From CAWIHA01 sp963835855 (GTDB lineage Bacteria; Acidobacteriota; Terriglobia; Bryobacterales; Bryobacteraceae): 64,000 bases of DNA. The notes under the pieces were generated by a model. The model did no database searches. It was not told the DNA's origin and saw only the letters and a list, made by a program, of their open reading frames with translations. This document shows, in pieces, positions 9,223 to 18,244 of the stretch. The position numbers were made by a program, and so were the translations under genes. The stretch covers positions 17,924 to 81,923 of the forward strand of contig CAWIHA010000038.1 in assembly GCA_963835855.1 (NCBI GenBank), in the 5' to 3' direction. How positions within the stretch are numbered: position 1 is the stretch's first letter; each line of letters opens with the position of its first letter.

Positions 9223-9406
9223 GGGCAGACCTCATTATTCTTTTCGGCAAATTTAGAGCGGGACTTTACGGCTTGCCGCTCAGTATCGGCCGTAAGCCGC
9301 ACGGAATTTCAGTCAGCCAGAACAGAGCGTGAACCCTCAGGCATCGACACGGTTGTTGATACGGCACGTTAGGCGAAGCTGCCATCGCCCGCTTATGAGC
9401 CGGAGC

Positions 9407-10270
9407 CTATCGCTCTCCCCACTTCAGCTTCTGCCGCAGCACATCGAAGTAGAGAGACCTTGGCGGCCGGATCAACTGCAACACGGCCGGAGAACGGCTC
9501 ACGACCACCCGATCGGCATTTCTGAGCGGTTCCCCGACTTGTCCATCGATCGTCAGGAAGGCTTCGCCATCCGCCGCGCGATTCATTACATTGATGGTGC
9601 TGGTATCGGGCACGATCACCGGCCGGTTCGTCAGCATGTGCGGGCAGATGGGCGTGAGGCAAAGCGCGCCGACGCGGGGAAAAATGATCGGGCCGCCGGC
9701 CGAGAGCGAGTAGGCGGTCGAACCGGTCGGGGTGCAGATGATCAAGCCATCCGCCTTATAAGCGCAGACGAAGTGCGCATCGACGTAGGCGTCGAGATCG
9801 ATCATGCGCGCGAGCGACACCTTGTTCAGCACCACATCGTTGAGCGCATCGCGCCGGGCGATTTTTTCCTCGGCTCGTATCAGCTCGCAGCGCAGCATGC
9901 GCCGCCGCCCGATGCGATGCTCGCCGCGAAACGCTCGTTCCAGCTCCGGATAGATCTCGTCTGTCGTGATGGCAGTGAGGAACCCCAGCCCGCCGAGGTT
10001 GACGGGAAACAGCGGGATGTCCCGCCCACCCAGCGCACGCGCCGCCGCCAGCAGCGTGCCATCGCCGCCGAGCACGATCATGAGATCGCACTGTTTGGCG
10101 AGCTGGTCGCGCGGCAACGCTTCGCACGTCCCCGAATAGGCAGCCGTCACATCGTCGCAGCACACGGCGATCCCCCGCTGCCGCAGCCACTCCACGAGAG
10201 CCGGCACGATCCGTGCGGCTGTCTCCGCGTTCGGTTTCGATATGATGCCGACGGTCTTAATGTCGCGCAT
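9407..10270 (-). CDS. nadK: NAD kinase
   Basis: Phosphorylates NAD to NADP using ATP or polyphosphate. The 287-residue protein has the GGDGT motif at residues 68-72, NDVVLNK, and the second conserved box TPTGSTAYSLSAGGPI, all in the expected order. It is the last gene of the xseB-ispA-tlyA-nadK operon; its start overlaps the end of tlyA by 14 bases. Confidence 0.96.
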   Translation of the reverse strand: MRDIKTVGIISKPNAETAARIVPALVEWLRQRGIAVCCDDVTAAYSGTCEALPRDQLAKQCDLMIVLGGDGTLLAAARALGGRDIPLFPVNLGGLGFLTAITTDEIYPELERAFRGEHRIGRRRMLRCELIRAEEKIARRDALNDVVLNKVSLARMIDLDAYVDAHFVCAYKADGLIICTPTGSTAYSLSAGGPIIFPRVGALCLTPICPHMLTNRPVIVPDTSTINVMNRAADGEAFLTIDGQVGEPLRNADRVVVSRSPAVLQLIRPPRSLYFDVLRQKLKWGER

Positions 10271-11027
10271 AGAGCAGGAATTCCCGGTTGCCCCCGGCGC
10301 CCAGGATCGGGCTTTCCATCAGGCTCGACTTGAACCCCAATCGCTTCACGGCTTCTTCCACACGCACGCAAGCCGCGGCCTGAAGCGCAGGGTCGCGCAC
10401 GATGCCGCCCTTTCCCACCTGTCCACGGCCCGCTTCGAACTGCGGCTTGATCAGTATAACCATTTCGCCGTTCTCTTTTAAGACAGCCACGATCGCCGGC
10501 AAGATCAGCGTGACGGAGATGAAGCTAACGTCGGAGACGGACAGGTCGATCGGCTCGCCGATATCGTCCGTCTTCAAATAGCGCGCGTTCAGGCCCTCGC
10601 ACACGACCACCCGCGAGTCGTTGCGCAGCTTCCAATCCAACTGGCCCACGCCAACATCGACCGCGTAGACTCGCGCCGCACCGCGCTGGAGCAGAGCGTC
10701 GGTAAAACCGCCCGTGGAGGCGCCGACATCGAGACACACACAACCACTTACCGGAATCGCGAAGCGATCGAGCGCGGCCGCAAGCTTGAAGCCGCCCCGG
10801 CTCACGTAAGGTGGCGGCGCGGCGATCTCAAGCCGGCTCGTCACCGGAACTGCGTGGCCGGGCTTTCCGGCTTTCAAGCCATCAACCAGCACTTGACCCG
10901 CCAGTACCAGAGCCTGCGCCTTGCCGCGCGACTCGGCGAGGCCACGTTCCACAAGTAATTGATCGAGGCGCTGCTTCGCCAGTTGTGGGCTGCGGAAAAT
11001 GGCTTGCGGATCGCCGGAGCGGTTCAT
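10257..11027 (-). CDS. tlyA: TlyA-family rRNA 2'-O-methyltransferase
   Basis: SAM-dependent rRNA methyltransferase. In mycobacteria TlyA methylates 16S C1409 and 23S C1920 and was first called a haemolysin. The N-terminal S4 RNA-binding domain (RLDQLLVERGLAESRGKAQ, then GQVLVDG) is followed by an FtsJ-like fold with the SAM loop LDVGASTGGFTDALL and the later DLSVSDVSFISV and ILIKPQFE motifs. The 256 residues match the family. It overlaps the ispA stop by four bases (ATGA) and nadK by 14, so translation is coupled. Confidence 0.92.
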   Translation of the reverse strand: MNRSGDPQAIFRSPQLAKQRLDQLLVERGLAESRGKAQALVLAGQVLVDGLKAGKPGHAVPVTSRLEIAAPPPYVSRGGFKLAAALDRFAIPVSGCVCLDVGASTGGFTDALLQRGAARVYAVDVGVGQLDWKLRNDSRVVVCEGLNARYLKTDDIGEPIDLSVSDVSFISVTLILPAIVAVLKENGEMVILIKPQFEAGRGQVGKGGIVRDPALQAAACVRVEEAVKRLGFKSSLMESPILGAGGNREFLLYARH

Positions 11028-11909
11028 TTCGTGCGCTGGACGATGAGATCGGCCAGCTCGCCGAGCCGCAGCGCGCGATCGCCAAGCGGTTCCAGTGCGC
11101 GGTGCGCGCTGACGCGCTCCTGCTCGGCCATGCGGTGCGAAACCTCCACGCCGTAGACAGCCGGGAACGTGATCTTCCGCTGCTCGGCGTCCTTGCCCGC
11201 CGTTTTGCCGAGCACCTCCGAGGACTGCTCCACATCGAGAATGTCATCGACGATTTGGAACGCTAGCCCGATGTGTTGGCCGTAACAGGTGATGGCCTGA
11301 AGCTCCGCCTCGCTCGCGCCCGCGCAGATCGCCCCCATCCGCACGCTTGCGCGCAGGAGTGCTCCGGTCTTGGCGCGGTGTATCCGCTCGAGCAGCTCCG
11401 GCGTGGGCCGCTGCCGCTCCCCTTCCAGGTCGGCCACCTGCCCTCCGATCATGCCGCCGACCGTGCCCGCGGCGCTCGCAAGTTCCCGCACCAGGGAGAC
11501 CCCGCAGCCGTCGAGCCTCGCCAGGGACATCCGCGAGCACCTGAAAGGCGAGCGTGAGCAGCGCGTCGCCGGCGAGAATCGCCATCGCCTCGCCAAATTG
11601 TTTGTGACACGTCGGCCGGCCCCGGCGAAAGTCGTCGTTGTCAAGCGCCGGCAGATCGTCATGGATGAGTGAGTAGGTGTGGACGAGCTCGAGCGCGCAG
11701 GCAGCGCGTTCAACGCCCGGCGCGGCATCGGCAACGGCGCGCGCCACCGCCAGGCAGAGAATCGGGCGTACCCGTTTGCCGCCGGCGAACAGGCTGTAGC
11801 GCATCGCGCGATGAATGGTTTCGGGCGGCGTCGCCTCGGTAGGCACAAGACGATCCAGCTCCCGATCGACTACCTTCTGTTGTTCGGCCAGGTATTCGCG
11901 AAAGTTCAT
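11024..11909 (-). CDS. ispA: Polyprenyl (farnesyl) diphosphate synthase, frame broken once
   Basis: Trans-prenyltransferase extending DMAPP/GPP with IPP. The first Asp-rich motif is in LIHDDLPALDNDDFRRGRPT and the second in AFQIVDDILDVEQ, both intact. The N-terminal 130 codons and the rest are in different frames that meet near 11515-11530 (VLADVPGEA joined to LARLDGCGVSLVREL). A single base change in length would restore one reading frame of about 295 residues. Because the gene is probably essential and both halves are fully conserved, a sequencing indel is the likeliest reason. ATGA overlaps join it to xseB and tlyA. Confidence 0.85.
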
Positions 11910-12154
11910 GCCTTGTCGGGACGGAATGGCTCGGCCTGGATCTTGCCGTTCTTGCGGATGAGCATCTCCACGCGGGTCTCCGCCTCTTCCAGTCGTTTAC
12001 GGCAGGTGTTGCTGAGTTGGACGCCTCTTTCAAACAGATCGAGCGCGCGCTCGAGTGGCAGGTCGCCTCCCTCGAGCTCTTTGACCACCTTCTCGAGCTC
12101 TTCCAGGCAGGCTTCAAAACTTGGCCCGGTCTTTTCCGCTTCGGATTCAAGCAT
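11906..12154 (-). CDS. xseB: Exodeoxyribonuclease VII small subunit
   Basis: Small subunit that binds the large XseA subunit to form a nuclease degrading single-stranded DNA. The 82 residues carry the family pattern FEACLEELEKVVKELEGGDLPLE followed by LDLFERGVQLSNTCRKRLEEAE. The stop overlaps the ispA start by four bases. xseA is not adjacent; xseB heads this four-gene operon. Confidence 0.93.
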   Translation of the reverse strand: MLESEAEKTGPSFEACLEELEKVVKELEGGDLPLERALDLFERGVQLSNTCRKRLEEAETRVEMLIRKNGKIQAEPFRPDKA

Positions 12155-12327
12155 CGCTTTATTTTAGAACGAGTTCAGGCTTGCGGAGCGTTGCGTTCGA
12201 CGCTCACGTTCCGGGAAGACTGGCAAAACATCTGGCAGAGCGACCCAATAAAGATCCATGCAAGCCGTGCGAATGCCGGCGTGCTATCGTATTCTCTTAC
12301 CACCAGCCACTAGGCACCACTTGTTGT

Positions 12328-14484
12328 ATGCCGGACTTGAACGCGCCCGAGAGCCAGGGCCCATCGAATCATATCCTTTCTAGCAATATCCTGTACTGCG
12401 TCGCGCTGCTGATGGAGGCAGTTGTCTTCCACCGGCACGTGTTGTTCTATCGTGGATTTCTATTCCCCTGGGACTTTCGCGGGGTTCATGTCCCGCTTGC
12501 AACGTTCGTCGCCGATTCCTTTCGGAGAGGAGAGCTGCCGCTTTGGGACCCTTACACGTACTGCGGCGTTCCGATCTTCGCCAATATTCAAACGGCCCTG
12601 TTCTATCCACCTGTCCTTGCTGCAACGCTTGCAGGCGCATGGCTGGGAGACGGCCTGATTCCGCGGCTGCTTGCAATCGCGGTTGTCGCGCAAGTCGTGT
12701 TTGGCGGCATCTGTACGTTCGCACTGGTACGGCGGCTCGGCGCTCGGCCCGCGGCGGCTTGGATCGCAGCCACCGTATACGAACTCGGTTGCTTCTTTGC
12801 ATCGCAGGCCGAGCACATGGGAGCAATGCACGGCGCATCCTGGCTGCCACTCATTTGGCTATGTGTCGTCGAACTACGCTCGGGGCTGAAATGCGTCTGG
12901 CTCGCAGTGCTCTCTTTCGCGCTCTCGATGACTATTTTTGCCGGCCTGCCGCAAGTTGCCGTTGCGGCTTTCGGGTCGGCCTTGGCTCTCAGTGTGATTA
13001 TGGCTGCCTTTCGTCTTTGCCATTGGAAACTTCCCGTTCATGTTCTGTTTGCTTGGGCATGGGCTCTGCTGCTCGCGGCGATACAATTCATCCCCACCAC
13101 TGAGCTCACCCTCCGCAGCGTGGCTCAGTATCGCGCGGAGTGGCTAAAAAGCGGAGGCGGCATTCATCCCGGAGCTTTACTCTCACTCATCATTCCTAAC
13201 TACTGGTCTGTGTTCGATCTGTCGAAATTCCACGGCCCAACCGACCTAACGTTCTTATACCTGTACTCGAGCATTCTGGGTCTTGCCTTGGCCGTTGCCG
13301 CGGTGTTGTGGAAACCCGGCTCGTGGATTCGCGTTTTCTCCGTCCTCACTGCAGCGGCCACAATCGCAATGCTGGGCGATCAGACTCCAGTCGGACGCAC
13401 AGTCCTGATGGCGGTGCCCGTGAATATCCGGATCGGCATTCATCCCGAGTTCATTTATTGCGCCTTCTCCCTCGGACTGGCTGTGTTGGCCGGATTGGGC
13501 GCAAATCGCTTTTTGCGGAGCGCGCGTGTCCAAGTCGTTGCCGGCATTTTGATCGCGTGTGATCTCCTGCTGGTGAGCTCGGGAAGACCAATGAATACCT
13601 CATCGGTAATGGTTGAGCCCGGCATTACTCACGATTCCGTGGATGGCAATTCCGAGGTTGTGACGCGCCTCCGCACCTTGACCGGCGCTACCGTTCCGCC
13701 GTCCCGTTTCGACATGCGTCCCGATATTTCCTTCGCTTGGTCGAGCACGGCTGCTCTGATCGGGATTCCGACCGCGAACGGCTGTGACCCTCTCGCTCCC
13801 GAGCGTGTGATTCAGGTCCGGCTTTCATTTGCTTCGGGATGGCGCTGGGGCACCTGTTTCCAGGTCGAGAATCCGTCATCGCCTGTGCTAAGCCTGGTTA
13901 ACGATCGCTGGCTTCTGTCTCGAGCAACTATCGCCAATCCCGATCTTAAGCTGGCCGCTGAAGCAGGCGGATATAAGATTTACGAACGCGTGCACACGCT
14001 GCCGCGTTTCTTCCTCCTGAACCGCGCAAAGCGCGTCAACGGGCTATTGGAAGCAGCGAACATGTTGCACAGGCCGGACTTTAACCCATCAGCGTTCGCC
14101 ATCCTCGAGGCGCCCGGAGAACAGTTCGAGCCGTTGCCGCCGAGTTCCGCCGGACGGATAGATGTGATCTCCTACGCTCCATCGGTGGTTACCCTGGATG
14201 CACACTCCTCAACCCCCTCGTTCCTGGTTGCTGCTGACGCCTATTATCCCGGTTGGGAAGCGAAAATCGACGGTCAGCCAGCGCGTTTGTACATCACCGA
14301 CGTTGCCTTCCGAGGCATCCGCGTTCCTGCGGGCGACCACAGAATCGAAATGCGCTTCATCCCCTCCATACTCTATCGTTCAGCAGCCGTCAGTGGGGCT
14401 GCCCTGCTCTTGGTCCTCATTGTCATTCTTATGACTCTGCGCTCAGGTGCGGGCACAAGTCAGCGCTTGAAATCGCAGCCATAG
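12328..14484 (+). CDS. YfhO-like polytopic membrane protein
   Basis: A large inner-membrane protein of 718 residues. Its N-terminal half has about a dozen hydrophobic segments, with the conserved loop FLFPWDFRGVHVPLATFVADSFRRGELPLWDP-type start (12460-12560) and NIQTALFYPP. Its C-terminal half is extracytoplasmic and beta-rich, with VAADAYYPGWEAKIDGQPA, followed by a last helix. This is the layout of YfhO/GT-C-like membrane proteins linked to cell-surface glycan modification; the substrate is unknown. The frame is open upstream to 12121, but that part is antisense to xseB, so the ATG at 12328 is chosen. Confidence 0.75.
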   Translation: MPDLNAPESQGPSNHILSSNILYCVALLMEAVVFHRHVLFYRGFLFPWDFRGVHVPLATFVADSFRRGELPLWDPYTYCGVPIFANIQTALFYPPVLAATLAGAWLGDGLIPRLLAIAVVAQVVFGGICTFALVRRLGARPAAAWIAATVYELGCFFASQAEHMGAMHGASWLPLIWLCVVELRSGLKCVWLAVLSFALSMTIFAGLPQVAVAAFGSALALSVIMAAFRLCHWKLPVHVLFAWAWALLLAAIQFIPTTELTLRSVAQYRAEWLKSGGGIHPGALLSLIIPNYWSVFDLSKFHGPTDLTFLYLYSSILGLALAVAAVLWKPGSWIRVFSVLTAAATIAMLGDQTPVGRTVLMAVPVNIRIGIHPEFIYCAFSLGLAVLAGLGANRFLRSARVQVVAGILIACDLLLVSSGRPMNTSSVMVEPGITHDSVDGNSEVVTRLRTLTGATVPPSRFDMRPDISFAWSSTAALIGIPTANGCDPLAPERVIQVRLSFASGWRWGTCFQVENPSSPVLSLVNDRWLLSRATIANPDLKLAAEAGGYKIYERVHTLPRFFLLNRAKRVNGLLEAANMLHRPDFNPSAFAILEAPGEQFEPLPPSSAGRIDVISYAPSVVTLDAHSSTPSFLVAADAYYPGWEAKIDGQPARLYITDVAFRGIRVPAGDHRIEMRFIPSILYRSAAVSGAALLLVLIVILMTLRSGAGTSQRLKSQP

Positions 14485-14523
14485 CCGGTTGGTATCCAAC
14501 TTTGGCTCGTAGCAACAGAAGAG

Positions 14524-14802
14524 CTAAAAATCCGAATGCGCCGCCGATGCCACGGTCCAGAACAACACCGCCAGCACCATGCCTCAACGCAGGCCCAACC
14601 GGTTCAACCAGTGTTCCTAAAGCGGGTTGGCTACGTGTAAGCGATTGAAAACACAGAATTAATATAGCCGTGCCGCCCTCTTAAGACGGGTCTCCCGGAG
14701 GATCGTGGGGGCGGGCAATGCCAGCGTATTGCGGTCGTTGTAGCTGATCAGAGATACCAACAGCATCACGCTCGATGGCAGGCAAAGGGAAACACGCCTC
14801 AT
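14524..14802 (-). pseudogene. Decayed MFS transporter (N-terminal part)
   Basis: The minus strand from 14802 reads MRRVSLCLPSSVMLLVSLIS, then YNDRNTLALPAPTILRETRL, which closely follows the first helix of sugar-acid/anion-type MFS permeases (usually SYIDRNTLALLAPTIL). A Shine-Dalgarno AAGGAGG sits before the ATG. After about 40 codons the frame is lost. In other phases FSIAY, LGTLV and GMVLAVLFWTVASAAHSDF (14524-14580) continue the expected second helix region with stops and indels. The remainder of the permease is absent. I infer a pseudogene with several lesions. Confidence 0.6.
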
Positions 14803-15163
14803 GCGAATGAGCTCCTCCTTAGGTACCAGCCAGGTACTCATAGCCCGGTGTCGATCATAAACTGGTCCGGAGCGCCTGGTCCAATCGTTACCACTGCTAC
14901 CCCACGGAGGAATGAGTTGGAACGCATCGCAACTGAAAAACCAGCGTTTTTTGCCCCCTCTTGAGGGAAAATGCCGGCGCCATTTGTGAGTGGGCTAGGG
15001 GTACTATTCTTTTTGAGAGCGGGGAGGCCGCGTCCCGGCGTTCAAAAAACGGTACTTTATTAGTACTGGAATTCCTATAGAATCCGGCTACCATCGTCTC
15101 CGGAGCTGCCAAGACCCCTAAGATCCCAACGCTTGACGGCCCCAGTGAAGCTGAGGATAACAT
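14803..15163. other. Gene-free stretch
   Basis: About 360 bases with no supported gene. A minus-strand open frame of 113 codons (14897-15238) overlaps the start of the next gene and has no recognisable features, so I do not call it. Near 15050-15072 there is a short inverted GTACT/AGTAC pair around an AT-rich patch, which could belong to the promoter of the gene at 15200. Confidence 0.4.
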
Positions 15164-15199
15164 TTGGCACATTCGCCCAACGGAAAATGGTACCCTGCG

Positions 15200-15991
15200 A
15201 TGACACCAGTAACCTCCCCCGTATTCCAGACTGGCCACGGCAATAGAAATCGTGCGATATGGCTATCAATCGCCGTCATTGTAATGCTATTGCTCGGCGG
15301 CAGTGTGTTCCTAAACCATTTATTTGGGCAGTCTCAGAGTCAAGACTCGCCTCTGCTCCTAAAGGTACAGCCTGTCAACGATAGGTTGCTCCTGAGCTGG
15401 GATCGGGACGCCAGCCTCGTTTTGACCGCGGACCGCGCCACTTTGACCATTGCCGATGGAGAGCGCAAAGAAGACGTGGACCTCGACCTGAACTATTTTC
15501 GCTGCGGCAAGATCATGTACCTGCCGATCAGCAACGATATCAGCTTCCGATTGCAGGTTTCGAACCGAAAGGAAGGCAGGACCGCAGTTGGATCGGTCCG
15601 TTTCCTGAATTTCCGGTCGCTGTCGGCAGAACAGGATCTTGAAGCGTATCCCAGCCTTGAGCTGGCCCAGCCAACCGAGTCGGAACAGCTTGCCTTGGAT
15701 TCAACGTCCCAAGACGCGTCGCGGACTGCTTCGTCCTTCACCGTCGAAGCTTCCCCAATGGACGTCACGACCGGTGCCAATCCACCCTCGCTTGGCCCAG
15801 CCACAGCCCCAGATCGGAGCGCGGATTCAGGCCAAGCCATCGCGCCGGTCCTTTCAACGCCAGCGCGCGAGACCACGCTGTTGAAGGGACAGGCGGCTAA
15901 CACCGCCATTTTCAAACCCGTGGCGCTGGCCAGGGTCGCCGGACCGGCCGCGCCCGAGACAGATCACCAGGCTTTGAAATCGGCACCGTAG
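15200..15991 (+). CDS. Single-pass membrane protein of unknown function
   Basis: A 263-residue protein with one N-terminal transmembrane helix (WLSIAVIVMLLLGGSVFL) and a periplasmic domain. The domain contains RLLLSWDRDASLVL, then ADRATLTIADGERKEDVDLDL and ISNDISFRLQVS, a pattern I recognise from unnamed acidobacterial proteins. The last 100 residues are Ser/Pro/Ala rich and probably unstructured. An in-frame TTG at 15164 with GAGGA eight bases upstream is an alternative start adding 12 residues. The stop is immediately followed by the MITE-like element. Confidence 0.6.
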   Translation: MTPVTSPVFQTGHGNRNRAIWLSIAVIVMLLLGGSVFLNHLFGQSQSQDSPLLLKVQPVNDRLLLSWDRDASLVLTADRATLTIADGERKEDVDLDLNYFRCGKIMYLPISNDISFRLQVSNRKEGRTAVGSVRFLNFRSLSAEQDLEAYPSLELAQPTESEQLALDSTSQDASRTASSFTVEASPMDVTTGANPPSLGPATAPDRSADSGQAIAPVLSTPARETTLLKGQAANTAIFKPVALARVAGPAAPETDHQALKSAP

Positions 15992-15993
15992 GG

Positions 15994-16122
15994 AGGTGCT
16001 GAAAAAACTCTGTTCAGGCCGTTTCTCCGCACGGCAGCACAGGCTGAACCCGCGTGCCACGCCAAGTGCATCGAAACTCCCGTGACACAGATGTTCGGGT
16101 CGTGCCGAGTTTTTCAGCACCT
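15994..16122. mobile_element. MITE-like element with 16-bp inverted ends
   Basis: The sequence starts AGGTGCTGAAAAAACTC and ends GAGTTTTTCAGCACCT, which are inverted copies apart from one extra A. The 129 bases between contain no coding frame. The ends resemble those of several IS families. No clear target duplication is visible (CCGTA against CCGTC at best), so it could instead be a long terminator-like hairpin between the genes at 15200 and 16234, which converge on it. Confidence 0.45.
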
Positions 16123-16233
16123 TCCGTCAACTGCCTCGCGCGCGGGTCATCGCAGAATGGGGCACAGAGAAAGCCGGAGCGCCTGGGCCGCGTCCGGCTT
16201 TCGTCCTTCCTTGCGGCCACGAGCCAGCCGCAG

Positions 16234-17277
16234 TTACTCGTAGATACGCACGCCTTCGACCACACGATTAATAACGCCGCCCGGGCTGGGATTATCCGGA
16301 TCAAAGCCGAGGTGCAGGCTCGCATGGTAGGCGACGAGTTGCGGAAAGACGATCTCGGCGGGCGTGCGCAGAGAGTCGGGCAGTGTGGATGCACCCGTTG
16401 TAATCACTTCATCGAAGAGCCTTCCCTCCCCTCCGGGCACCCCAATGGCAATCAGACGGCCGAGTTTCTTGGCGCGCAGCTCGCGCACCAGATCCAGTTC
16501 GTAGCGGCGCCGGAGCGGATCGGAAGAAATAAAGCAGAGCATCCATGTTTCGGCCTCGACAAAGCTCATTGGGCCGTGCCGCAACCCCAGGTATGTCTCC
16601 GCGATAGGAGCCACGTGCCCGGCGGTCAGCTCCACGAGTTTGAGACAGGCCTCGCGGGCCGCGCCGAATAGCGGCGCCGAAGCAAGCGCCACGGCGCGCG
16701 CCGGAGGGCTCTGCGCCAGCGCGCGAGCTTTCGTCTCAAGCCGGTCGAACCCAGTTTCCCAATCCGCGCAGAGGATTGGCAGCGCTGATTCGACCTCGGC
16801 GGGCCGGGCCAGCGTGAGGCCGGCCAGCACGAGATTCGAAAACGAGCTGGTCATCGCCAGAGCCCGGTCATTCGTGCGCGGATCGAGCACGATCGCTTCC
16901 ACGCCGGGCCAGCGGGCGAGTTTGCCATCCGCATTGCAGGTCAAGGCGATGTGTTGCAGATCCGGCAGGACTCGTTGCGCTCTTTCAATCACTGCAATAC
17001 TTTCCGGACTATTGCCCGAGCGGGAGATTGAAACCAGCGTGCCGACCGGCTGCAAATATCCGCGCACGTCGAGGAGAAGCTCCGTGGAAGGCACCGCCCG
17101 GGCACCGGGCCAGGCAGATTCGATGGCCGTCCCCGCATAGGCCGAGCTTCCAGCGCCGCTAAGCACCGGAGCGCTCACGGGGCGGATGCCGGATTGGAGC
17201 ACCCGGCGCGCCGTATCGGGCCATGTGTCGGGCTGCTGCAGGATTTCAGCATGAGTAATACGTCCGCGATTTGGCAT
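16234..17277 (-). CDS. SIS-domain sugar isomerase/deaminase (AgaS-like)
   Basis: Contains two SIS domains, 347 residues, like AgaS (galactosamine-6-phosphate deaminase/isomerase) and GlmS isomerase modules. Sugar-phosphate-binding stretches are LSGAGSSAYAGTAI, VSISRSGNSPESIAVI and LRHGPMSFVEAETW. It lacks the glutaminase domain of GlmS. Together with the LacD-type aldolase some 10 kb away it could take part in amino-sugar/tagatose catabolism, but the two are not in one operon and that link is inference. Confidence 0.8.
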   Translation of the reverse strand: MPNRGRITHAEILQQPDTWPDTARRVLQSGIRPVSAPVLSGAGSSAYAGTAIESAWPGARAVPSTELLLDVRGYLQPVGTLVSISRSGNSPESIAVIERAQRVLPDLQHIALTCNADGKLARWPGVEAIVLDPRTNDRALAMTSSFSNLVLAGLTLARPAEVESALPILCADWETGFDRLETKARALAQSPPARAVALASAPLFGAAREACLKLVELTAGHVAPIAETYLGLRHGPMSFVEAETWMLCFISSDPLRRRYELDLVRELRAKKLGRLIAIGVPGGEGRLFDEVITTGASTLPDSLRTPAEIVFPQLVAYHASLHLGFDPDNPSPGGVINRVVEGVRIYE

Positions 17278-17364
17278 AAGAATTCAGTGTATGCCGTCAC
17301 GGGCCGGGGAATCATCGCGGCCTCTGCACACAGCCCGCCGCTGAGCATATAGTAGAAAGTCTGA

Positions 17365-18219
17365 ATGCCAGACTCTGCGATTCTTTTGATCCATTGCCCC
17401 GACCGAAAAGGGATCGTCGCCGGAATCGCCAACTTCCTGTACACGCACGGCGCGAACATCCTCCACGCCGATCAGCACCAGGACAATGAGTTGGGGCTGT
17501 TTTTCATGCGTGTCGAGTGGGACCTCACGGATTTCGCTCTCGACGATGCCGGGTTCCGGAAGGCGTTCCAGCCTGTGGCCGAAAGCTTTCAAATGCAATG
17601 GCGCTTCGAATACTCGGCGGTCCGTCCCGCCATGGCCATTTTCGTTTCGCAATACCAGCATTGCCTGCTCGACCTGTTATACCGGCACCGGATCGGAGAA
17701 TTGCGCTGCCGCATCCCGGTCATCATCGGCAACCACCCAGAGGCCCGAGAGCTGGCCGCCTTTTATAGCATTCCGTTCCATCACGTGCCAGTGGAGGCGG
17801 GGCGCAGGGCGGAGGCTGAAGCCGTCCAGTTGGCGCTCGTCGAGCAGCACGGCGTCGAACTGATCGTGCTGGCGCGTTACATGCAGGTACTCTCGCCGGA
17901 ATTCGTGGGCCGGTATCCGCAAGGCATTATCAACGTACACCATTCATTTCTTCCGGCATTCAGCGGCGCGCGCCCGTATCAGGCGGCATACCAGAGGGGC
18001 GTCAAGCTGATCGGGGCGACCAGCCATTACGTGACCGAGGTTCTCGACGACGGCCCCATCATCGAGCAGGATGTGGTCCGCGTATCGCACCGCGATCAAC
18101 TCCGGGACCTGATCCAGAAGGGGCGCGATCTGGAGCGCATGGTGCTATCCCGCGCCGTCCGCTGGCACCTCGAGCATCGGATCCTGCACTACTCTGGAAA
18201 GACGGTCGTCTTCGATTGA
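17365..18219 (+). CDS. purU: Formyltetrahydrofolate deformylase
   Basis: Hydrolyses 10-formyl-THF to formate and THF, balancing one-carbon pools. The 284 residues have an N-terminal ACT domain (ILLIHCPDRKGIVAGIANFL, residues 5-24) and a C-terminal formyltransferase fold. The fold has the catalytic NVHHSFLPAFSGARPY region and SHYVTEVLDDGPIIEQD with the conserved Asp. Length and order fit PurU rather than PurN, which lacks ACT. It is divergent from the SIS gene and convergent with the secreted protein gene downstream. Confidence 0.94.
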   Translation: MPDSAILLIHCPDRKGIVAGIANFLYTHGANILHADQHQDNELGLFFMRVEWDLTDFALDDAGFRKAFQPVAESFQMQWRFEYSAVRPAMAIFVSQYQHCLLDLLYRHRIGELRCRIPVIIGNHPEARELAAFYSIPFHHVPVEAGRRAEAEAVQLALVEQHGVELIVLARYMQVLSPEFVGRYPQGIINVHHSFLPAFSGARPYQAAYQRGVKLIGATSHYVTEVLDDGPIIEQDVVRVSHRDQLRDLIQKGRDLERMVLSRAVRWHLEHRILHYSGKTVVFD

Positions 18220-18244
18220 AGAAGCGTCTGGGGCCGTAAGCTGA

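Noticed and set aside
14897..15238. 113-codon minus-strand frame
   Set aside because: It overlaps the start of the gene at 15200, has no ribosome site and no recognisable sequence pattern.
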